Below the pieces are notes generated by a model. It saw only the letters and a program-made list of their open reading frames with translations. It was not told the DNA's origin and did no database searches. A program made the translations under genes and the position numbers. A DNA stretch of 64,000 nucleotides. Origin: Enterobacter asburiae (GTDB taxonomy: Bacteria; Pseudomonadota; Gammaproteobacteria; Enterobacterales; Enterobacteriaceae). Location of the stretch: NCBI RefSeq assembly GCF_008080435.1, contig NZ_VRKN01000013.1:1-64000 (forward strand), read 5' to 3'. Below, in pieces: positions 1 through 4,368 of this stretch (its first letter is position 1; each line of letters starts with the position of its first letter).

Positions 1-11
1 TTAACAGAATT

Positions 12-131
12 TGCCTGGCGGCTTTAGCGCGGTGGTCCCACCTGACCCCATGCCGAACTCAGAAGTGAAACGCCGTAGCGCCGATGGTAGTGTGGGGTCT
101 CCCCATGTGAGAGTAGGGAACTGCCAGGCAT
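12..131 (+). rRNA. rrf: 5S ribosomal RNA
   Basis: A complete 120-nt 5S rRNA, starting TGCCTGGCGG and ending CTGCCAGGCAT, so that the two ends pair as the terminal helix. The internal stretch from GTGGTCCCACC to CCGATGGTAGTG is nearly identical to the E. coli 5S sequence. It is the last gene of an rRNA operon whose 16S and 23S genes lie before the window. A rho-independent terminator follows ten bases later. Confidence 0.97.
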
Positions 132-141
132 CAATCAGAAG

Positions 142-171
142 AACCCCGTACCGAAAGGTGCGGGGTTTTTT
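142..171 (+). terminator. rRNA operon terminator
   Basis: A GC-rich hairpin (AACCCCG...CGGGGTT) with a run of six T directly after the stem, placed just after the 5S gene. It is the expected intrinsic terminator of the rRNA operon. Confidence 0.9.
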
Positions 172-192
172 GCTTTGTGCCCGATAAAACAT

Positions 193-220
193 GCCGGATG
201 GCGGCTTCGCCTTATCCGGC
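193..220. repeat. REP element
   Basis: Palindromic unit with arms GCCGGAT and ATCCGGC around a GGCTTCGCC-type loop, the usual enterobacterial REP form. It lies in the gap between the rRNA terminator and the tRNA-Phe element. Confidence 0.8.
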
Positions 221-303
221 CTGCAAAACCTGCAGGCCGCACGATCCCACGCCAAAGAGAAACAAGAATACAAAGAAGGGATTTATAAACGCAGAAAAGC
301 AAA

Positions 304-324
304 AACCCAGCCATAGGCTGGGTT
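304..324 (-). terminator. Original tRNA-Phe terminator, now cut off from its gene
   Basis: Nine-base-pair perfect stem (AACCCAGCC / GGCTGGGTT, loop ATA). Read on the minus strand it ends in a T run, so it terminates leftward transcripts. It lies 10 nt from the left copy of the attachment repeat. It is therefore probably the terminator that followed tRNA-Phe before the element separated the two by 7.4 kb. Confidence 0.7.
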
Positions 325-332
325 CTTTGAAT

Positions 333-358
333 AGTGGTGCCCGGACTCGGAATCGAAC
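333..358. repeat. Left attachment-site repeat (partial tRNA-Phe 3' end)
   Basis: 26 bp identical to 7755-7780, corresponding to the 3' end of tRNA-Phe on the minus strand (complement of ...TCGATTCCGAGTCCGGGCACCA). After position 358 the sequence leaves the tRNA. This is the copy left at the far end when the element recombined into the tRNA gene. Confidence 0.93.
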
Positions 359-408
359 ATTTATACAATCCTATGTTTTATAGAATAAAAATCAGTATGT
401 AGTGTTTT

Positions 409-430
409 TTACCAACGTAAATTTACCAAC
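409..430. repeat. Left-end TTACCAAC repeats (probable Int or AlpA arm sites)
   Basis: TTACCAAC occurs at 409-416 and 423-430, the second followed by AAAT. The same pair followed by AAAT occurs at the other end of the element (622-645 within 7622-7645). Shared short repeats at both ends of an integrase-bearing element are typical of arm-type recombinase or excisionase sites. The rest of 359-701 has no gene. It holds two copies of GTGTTGTCAA (440-449, 524-533), tandem AGTAGACATC/AGTAAACATC (481-500) and presumably the alpA promoter. Confidence 0.55.
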
Positions 431-701
431 AAATCATAAGTGTTGTCAATTTAAATCAATAAGTTACGCTATTATTCGTTAGTAGACATCAGTAAACATC
501 AGTTTTTAGATAGTGTAAATATCGTGTTGTCAAATAAAAAAGCACTTTTTGCTAAATTTTATAACTAATTGTTTTTAATTAAGTTATCTTCTTTTATTCT
601 CGTTTTCTCTCTAAACGCAATGAAAAATCTAAAAATAGGTGTTGATCGTCATAAGCGATATTCGAATAATACATTACATCAAATAACACAAGGAAAAATA
701 T

Positions 702-905
702 ATGAAAGAAAAAACAAAACTTATCCGTATTTCTGAAGTAATCGATCGTACTGGATTCTGTAGAGCTTGGATTTATCGACTGATTAAAAATAATAGTTTT
801 CCATCACCTGTAAAAACAGGTGAACGGTCTATCGCATTCATTGAAAGTGAAGTTGATCAGTGGATTGATGAAAAGATTTTTTATTCACGTAATCAGGCTG
901 CGTAA
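702..905 (+). CDS. AlpA-family DNA-binding regulator / excisionase-like protein
   Basis: A 67-residue protein with an N-terminal winged helix-turn-helix of the AlpA/MerR-like type: residues about 8-27 form the helix pair (RISEVIDRTG, then RAWIYRLIKN). A wing with the FPSPVKTGER segment follows, then a closing helix with EVDQWI. AlpA proteins of phage P4-like elements activate the integrase gene or act as recombination directionality factors. Its place at the opposite end of the element from the integrase, with shared repeats at both ends, fits either role. The start is ATG at 702, preceded by an AAGGAA-type ribosome site. The neighbouring 1.2 kb downstream has no convincing gene. Family assignment is from motif pattern; the exact function is inference. 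Confidence 0.8.
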   Translation: MKEKTKLIRISEVIDRTGFCRAWIYRLIKNNSFPSPVKTGERSIAFIESEVDQWIDEKIFYSRNQAA

Positions 906-944
906 AAACACTCTCACTTACTATTTGTTAACTTGAATATGATT

Positions 945-960
945 ACACTATTTATAGTGT
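945..960. repeat. 16-bp palindrome after alpA
   Basis: Perfect inverted repeat ACACTAT-TT-ATAGTGT, 40 nt past the alpA stop codon. It has no T tract, so it looks more like a protein-binding site than a terminator. No binding protein can be named. Confidence 0.4.
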
Positions 961-1029
961 GAAACGTCTAAAATCGCATACAGAGCGTTTTAAGGCTATA
1001 TATGAAAAATATTATATGCTTCGAGTAAA

Positions 1030-1054
1030 GGCTGGATTTTATCCGGCCTTTTTT
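1030..1054 (+). terminator. Probable alpA terminator
   Basis: GGCTGGAT-TTT-ATCCGGCC forms an 8-bp stem with one G.U pair, followed by six T. It is the first strong intrinsic terminator downstream of alpA. Confidence 0.8.
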
Positions 1055-1107
1055 ATTTGTTCTTTTATCTAATTAATCGTAGTGTTTAAAATATTTTTCA
1101 TTCTCTA

Positions 1108-1136
1108 TTGACAGGTAATATATAGAGATCTATAAA
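1108..1136 (+). promoter_or_regulatory. Near-consensus sigma-70 promoter without a following gene
   Basis: TTGACA at 1108-1113 and TATAAA at 1131-1136 with exactly 17 nt between. Transcription would start near 1143, directly before a series of hairpins. No credible gene begins for several hundred bases, so the product is probably a non-coding RNA. Confidence 0.6.
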
Positions 1137-1142
1137 AAATAA

Positions 1143-1247
1143 AGATACAAAAAAAGTCAGATATTAAATCTGACTTTTTAAGGACTAAAAAAGTTTTCGC
1201 TGACTTTTTTAAGTCTTGTAATCAGTTATACGAGAACGTGATTACAA
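1143..1247 (+). ncRNA. Candidate structured non-coding RNA with alternative hairpins
   Basis: Three consecutive stem-loops follow the promoter at 1108-1136. First, 1151-1179 is a 12-bp perfect stem (arm AAAAAGTCAGAT) ending in five U. Second, 1183-1215 is a 12-bp stem with one bulge, ending in a U run. Third, 1216-1247 has TTGTAATC pairing with GATTACAA. The 3' arm of the first stem, CTGACTTTTT (170-179 of this kilobase), recurs exactly at 1200-1209. The first 5' arm could therefore pair with either copy, giving two mutually exclusive folds, both ending in U runs. I know no family that matches. It could be a small RNA, an attenuator, or DNA-level structure. The ends are guesses. Confidence 0.4.
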
Positions 1248-2120
1248 ATATAAATAAAGTATTATCTAATCAACTTATATTTGTCAAATCTAAATCCCAA
1301 CTTTTTACAAGTCTTTTAAATACCATTTCCAGAACCCTTTTTAATCCTCAAAAGCAATAACGTTAAAACCTGCTGTATCAGGTATAAGAATGAAGGTTCC
1401 TCAAGTGATTGGCGGTTCTTATGTTATTGTGGCAGTGCCGGGTGATACGTAGCTGCCAACCTGAATCGCAATACCTAAAGTTTTTTAGAACATTAGTATA
1501 GCTTCTTTAGTAAAACGAGAAGTGTTTTAAAATAGCAATGGTATTGTTTGCGTGGGTCGTGGGGGAAGTATCAGAATGGAAACGTTCTGAATATTTTCAA
1601 GACGCAATGAGCATCTTCTATCTTTCCATTTTAGGCGTGGGGGGTAGGGGGGGAATGCTTAAAGAAAAACTAAGTTTTCCTGACGGAAAACTACTACGAC
1701 TGAAAGTCGCCATCTAAAACCCAGAACCTAATCTGATAAAATTCTAGTACTACTAGTACAAAAAATTAAATAACAAAATAAAAGTAAAACTAGTTCTAAA
1801 AAATATTAAAATATTTCCCGCGTCAGATATTCCACTATAGAGCTTTGCCCGCTGTTCTCCCTTCAAGATCCGAATCCTAAACAGATAATATCGGTATAAA
1901 AGATCGATAATTAGATATTGATAGGTTTTGACAATCAAATGTTGTCAGATCGATCGGTGTTTAATTGGTATAAACGATCGATTTGTAACTTATGATAGTC
2001 ATTGGCTATCGTGGTGTGATTTTCGATCGGTACAAACGATATGACTAGACATAAAAATAATTGAATTCTAAGGCGTTTACAGGTCAATCGTAGATCTGTG
2101 CTATTTGTGAAGGAAAAGGT
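1248..2120. other. Long gene-poor region of the element
   Basis: No convincing protein gene on either strand. What it holds: a possible 20-codon ORF (ATG 1390, TAG 1450-1452) lying inside a stretch with nested complementary segments (AGGTAT 1380-1385 with ATACCT 1471-1476; TGGCAG 1430-1435 with CTGCCA 1453-1458). Two G-rich patches follow (1551-1565 and 1634-1653, the latter with runs of six and seven G). Next come two tandem hairpins, 1673-1692 (AGTTTTCC/GGAAAACT) and 1697-1709 (CGACT/AGTCG). An AAATATT-AA-AATATTT palindrome lies near 1801. Operator-like repeats occupy 1891-2044. The mixture suggests regulatory DNA or RNA, or decayed genes. Confidence 0.6.
1891..2044 (+). repeat. Three imperfect 18-bp direct repeats upstream of the lipoprotein gene
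   Basis: Copies TCGGTATAAAAGATCGAT (1891-1908), TTGGTATAAACGATCGAT (1965-1982) and TCGGTACAAACGATATGA (2027-2044), with a half copy at 1954 (TCGGTG). Spacings of 74 and 62 bp are not far from whole turns of DNA. They precede the gene starting at 2121 by 77 bp. They could be operators for an element-encoded regulator or iterons of a replication origin. No initiator gene is seen, so operators are the better guess. Confidence 0.55.
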
Positions 2121-2417
2121 ATGCGCAAATTTATGTTAGTAGCAGGTCTTGCCGTCCTGCTAACAGGGCTAACAGGGTGCGGTGATGATGGCATCTATGG
2201 CAACTATATCAATCAACAGTATGGCGTCAGACTTGATATTCAGAAAGACGTGATCAAGTTCAGAAATGGCGTTTTTACTGTTAAAAGCTGGGATGAAAGC
2301 CAAAAGCCTGTTTATATCGCAAGAACTCAAAATAAAGATCTCGGTTCTTGGACTTTTAAAATAGAAAAAGTCAAAGGCGGTGTAGTTTACCAAGGTGCGG
2401 TTTTTAAGAAAGATTAG
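2121..2417 (+). CDS. Small lipoprotein of unknown function
   Basis: 98 residues. Residues 1-19 form a lipoprotein signal peptide: MRK, a hydrophobic stretch, then lipobox LTGC with the acylated cysteine at residue 20. The mature part is about 79 residues, polar, rich in alternating hydrophobic residues (YGVRLDIQKDVIKF, WTFKIEKVKGGVVY) and ends KKD, suggesting a small beta-rich domain. A good ribosome site (GAAGGAAAAGG) precedes the ATG. The next gene starts 11 nt after its stop, so the two are probably co-transcribed. I do not recognise the family. Lipoproteins on mobile elements can act in entry exclusion or as immunity proteins, but nothing here shows that. Confidence 0.75.
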   Translation: MRKFMLVAGLAVLLTGLTGCGDDGIYGNYINQQYGVRLDIQKDVIKFRNGVFTVKSWDESQKPVYIARTQNKDLGSWTFKIEKVKGGVVYQGAVFKKD

Positions 2418-2428
2418 AGGATTAGGAA

Positions 2429-2704
2429 ATGGAAAACAATACCATTCAATGCCCCTACTGTCTAAAAGAAAGTCAGAAAGGGGTTCACGTATGCACGGGA
2501 TGTCAAGCAACTATATTATACGGTGCTCCTCCGGGTTGGTGCGTATTTTTAGTTATATTAGGGACTTTAATATTGTCGATTTTGATCGGGTTGAGTGCAG
2601 GTATAGTTGCATTTAATATAAGTTTGTTTGTCATTGGGGTTTTTGGATTTATTCTTAGCAAGTTGGCTTTCTCTGAACGGATTTCTTTTAGACGAAGAAT
2701 GTAA
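2429..2704 (+). CDS. Zinc-ribbon membrane protein
   Basis: 91 residues. A treble-clef/zinc-ribbon type knuckle pair is visible at residues 8-25 (CPYC, then CTGC). It is followed by two hydrophobic segments at about 38-60 and 62-82, and a basic tail (RISFRRRM). The predicted topology has both ends in the cytoplasm. It follows the lipoprotein gene by 11 nt and is the last gene of that pair, a strong hairpin lying 18 nt after its stop. Similar short 'zinc ribbon plus membrane' proteins are common on mobile elements without a known role. Function unknown. Confidence 0.7.
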   Translation: MENNTIQCPYCLKESQKGVHVCTGCQATILYGAPPGWCVFLVILGTLILSILIGLSAGIVAFNISLFVIGVFGFILSKLAFSERISFRRRM

Positions 2705-2722
2705 AACTGCCCTGTCTTTCAA

Positions 2723-2751
2723 GGTGATGGCTCGCAGTGCGAACCATCACC
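2723..2751. terminator. Strong hairpin after the lipoprotein/zinc-ribbon pair
   Basis: GGTGATGG pairs with CCATCACC and, inside one mismatch, TCGC pairs with GCGA around an AGT loop. It is very stable, but there is no T run after it. It may act as a transcript 3' end stabiliser rather than a classical terminator. Confidence 0.5.
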
Positions 2752-2779
2752 TATCTAAAGTTTATATCCTTCATTGCGT

Positions 2780-2856
2780 CATCAAGTAATAAATCGGAAC
2801 CCACTGACATAAGACATAAAAGCCGTCAGCGGGACCCCGCGATCTATTACTTGACG
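2780..2856. repeat. 17-bp inverted repeat with nested inner repeats
   Basis: CATCAAGTAATAAATCG (2780-2796) matches the reverse complement of 2840-2856 at 15 of 17 positions. Between the arms, CTGAC (803-807) pairs with GTCAG (825-829), and GCGGG/CCCGC form a small palindrome (829-840). It lies between the lipoprotein pair and the mobilisation operon, where an origin of transfer would be expected. It has no recognisable gene. Confidence 0.55.
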
Positions 2857-2950
2857 ATTTGACCCCCGCTGCAAAAGACAATATATTATTTACCCTATCT
2901 TTTATTTGCATTTTATTTGTCGTGCAGTGTATTTATTTATGTAGCCGCTA

Positions 2951-2978
2951 TTGACAAGTATTTTAGAACGGTTATCTA
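2951..2978 (+). promoter_or_regulatory. Candidate promoter of the mobilisation operon
   Basis: Perfect -35 hexamer TTGACA at 2951-2956 with a weak -10 (TATCTA, 2973-2978) 16 nt later. Transcripts would begin near 2985 and carry the folded leader at 3027-3150 before the first gene at 3192. Confidence 0.4.
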
Positions 2979-3026
2979 TTTAAATATAAGCGTAGTTCAG
3001 CTTTGATTTTTTGTTTTTCGGAAACT

Positions 3027-3150
3027 GAGGCAAGGTGTAATAGCGTATCCGCTATTTACCCAATCCTATCGGATTGCCTTGTCTCGTTTCACTCGCAAGG
3101 TTGAAAAAGATCTACCCTTCCGCCTGTTCCCCTTATCAAAGGGGAGGCGG
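3027..3150 (+). other. Candidate oriT or structured leader: three-way junction plus hairpin
   Basis: GAGGCAAGG (3027-3035) pairs with CCTTGTCTC (3077-3085), fully as RNA with one G.U. Inside are two hairpins with the same TATC loop: AATAGCG/CGCTATT (3039-3056) and CAATCC/GGATTG (3061-3076). Further on, 3120-3150 forms CCGCC and TCCCCTT paired with AAGGGGA and GGCGG around a loop ATCA. The position just upstream of mobilisation genes and the clustered inverted repeats fit an origin of transfer. The G.U pair and the likely upstream promoter fit a leader RNA. I find no clear match to a known nic sequence. Confidence 0.5.
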
Positions 3151-3191
3151 TAAACCATACAGTTTAATATTATATTATAGGAGTGTTTAAA

Positions 3192-3563
3192 ATGAATGAT
3201 GACTTGGGTTTTATAAATAACATAGATGGTAAAATTTTATTAGAGTATTATCAATATTTAACTAATGCTATATTGGGTGATGAGGATACAAAAAAAGAAT
3301 TTGTGAAATATGAACATTATGACTTGGATTACTTAAGGTATTATCTTGAAGCAAGTATCTATTTTTTAGGTGAAGCAAGAGATGAAGCAAATAGAGATGT
3401 TGAAATAAAAGATTTAAACGAAGTAGTGGAGGTAATAAATAAATTATCAAATAGGGCTAAGGTTGCTTTAGCTGAAAATATTATATTGTGGTTTGAAGAT
3501 ATTTCATTAGTAGGTTCTTATAATACACTATTTAGAATTTTAGTCAGGGAGAAAATAATATGA
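3192..3563 (+). CDS. Unknown acidic protein, first gene of the mobilisation operon
   Basis: 123 residues, soluble, acidic and apparently all helical (DLDYLRYYLEASIYFLGEARDEAN, KDLNEVVEVINKLSNRAKVAL). ATG 3192 was chosen over the in-frame GTG at 3183 because TAGGAG lies eight bases before the ATG. Its stop overlaps the next start as ATGA (3560-3563), so translation of the downstream gene is probably coupled. No family recognised. As the first of five coupled genes ending with the relaxase, a role in transfer or its control is likely but unproven. Confidence 0.7.
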   Translation: MNDDLGFINNIDGKILLEYYQYLTNAILGDEDTKKEFVKYEHYDLDYLRYYLEASIYFLGEARDEANRDVEIKDLNEVVEVINKLSNRAKVALAENIILWFEDISLVGSYNTLFRILVREKII

Positions 3564-3736
3564 TGATTATGTCTGTAGCAATGGTAATACTTTGTATTAT
3601 GTTGGGAGGTTTTATGATCCGTAGCTGCACAGGAAAAACAAACTCTTCAAGTGAAGCAAAGCAAGCAATATCAGATGTTAGAAAAATGATAGATAAAAAA
3701 GCACTGATTAAATACAAAAGGAACAATAGAATATGA
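3560..3736 (+). CDS. 58-residue membrane protein in the mobilisation operon
   Basis: A short ORF overlapped at both ends: its ATG sits in the ATGA shared with the previous gene, and its TGA in the ATGA shared with the next gene at 3733. Residues about 2-21 are strongly hydrophobic (VAMVILCIMLGGFMI), giving one membrane anchor. The remaining polar, lysine-rich tail (EAKQAISDVRKMIDKKALIKY) would lie in the cytoplasm as a helix. The start-stop overlaps make it much more believable than its length alone suggests. Function unknown. Small membrane-anchored accessory proteins occur in ColE1-type mobilisation regions. Confidence 0.6.
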   Translation: MMIMSVAMVILCIMLGGFMIRSCTGKTNSSSEAKQAISDVRKMIDKKALIKYKRNNRI

Positions 3737-3990
3737 TTGATGATGACATAGAAAAACAAATGAGTTTAAAAATGAAGTTTGAGATATTAGCAAGATTTTT
3801 TTATTACATAGAACAAGATAAAGATATACCTTTTAGTGAAATAAATAGTGATGAACAAAGGTTGTGCTATTTTGTGGCTCATAGATATATACAAGAAAAT
3901 AAAGCTGATAACCTTCTAAAATCGTTGATTGATGAAAATGATGAAGACTATATAAAAGCAATAAGAGATTATATGTTTACAGGTGGTTAA
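3733..3990 (+). CDS. Unknown small acidic protein in the mobilisation operon
   Basis: 85 residues, acidic and helical (MKFEILARFFYYIEQDKDI, EQRLCYFVAHRYIQENKADN), with no membrane segment. It overlaps the preceding gene by ATGA and is followed after three bases by the MobC-like gene, so it belongs to the same translationally coupled chain. Its base composition is as AT-rich as its neighbours. I do not recognise a family. Confidence 0.68.
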   Translation: MIDDDIEKQMSLKMKFEILARFFYYIEQDKDIPFSEINSDEQRLCYFVAHRYIQENKADNLLKSLIDENDEDYIKAIRDYMFTGG

Positions 3991-3993
3991 TAT

Positions 3994-4368
3994 ATGGATA
4001 CAGACAGGAAAAGAGGACGTATAGAATTAAGTCACGAAGAGCGCAGAGATATATCTATACAGTTCAGAGTAAACAAAGCAGAGTTTGAATTCTTAAAAGA
4101 GCTTGTTGAGGCATCTGGTTTAGAAAGAGGTCATTACATTAGAAAAGAGATTTTAAACTCTGAACCAGTGATAAAAAGAAAAATGCCGGAAATAAATCAG
4201 AAGACTTATATACAACTTTCAGCAGTTGCTAATAATATAAATCAAGCAACAAAAAAACTAAACAGCAATGAGTATTTTGATAAAAATGAGGTTGATAAAC
4301 TCAACTTTAATATAAAGCAGGTCAGCAGAAGGATAATAGAAATGAACAAGGATTTAGGTTATATATGA
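3994..4368 (+). CDS. mobC: MobC-like relaxosome accessory protein
   Basis: 124 residues. The N-terminal half looks like a ribbon-helix-helix DNA-binding domain (SIQFRVNKAEFEFLKELVEASG, then RGHYIRKEIL). The C-terminal half carries the MobC-type helix with YIQLSAVANNINQATKKLN, followed by a coiled-coil-like end. MobC proteins bind and open DNA at the origin of transfer so the relaxase can nick. The stop overlaps the relaxase start (ATGA at 4365-4368), the usual arrangement for a relaxosome pair. The family is recognised from the pattern; the symbol is used in the general sense. Confidence 0.82.
   Translation: MDTDRKRGRIELSHEERRDISIQFRVNKAEFEFLKELVEASGLERGHYIRKEILNSEPVIKRKMPEINQKTYIQLSAVANNINQATKKLNSNEYFDKNEVDKLNFNIKQVSRRIIEMNKDLGYI

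Noticed and set aside
1..273. 90-residue ORF on the minus strand over the 5S gene
   Set aside because: It is read from rRNA and terminator sequence.
177..383. 68-residue ORF between the REP element and the element border
   Set aside because: It crosses a REP, a terminator and the attachment repeat, with no ribosome site.
1630..1655. Canonical intramolecular G-quadruplex
   Set aside because: Only two long G runs with one short loop are adjacent; the four-run pattern is not met, so it is kept as a weak observation only.
1753..1938. 61-residue minus-strand ORF in the gene-poor region
   Set aside because: Low-complexity AT-rich frame without a ribosome site; overlaps the first operator repeat.
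2169..2510. 113-residue minus-strand ORF
   Set aside because: Opposite strand of the lipoprotein and zinc-ribbon genes, which have good starts and coherent domains.
3040..3080. Exact MOBP nic consensus (ATCCTG-type)
   Set aside because: TATCCGC and AATCCTATC are only partial matches, so no nic site is claimed.
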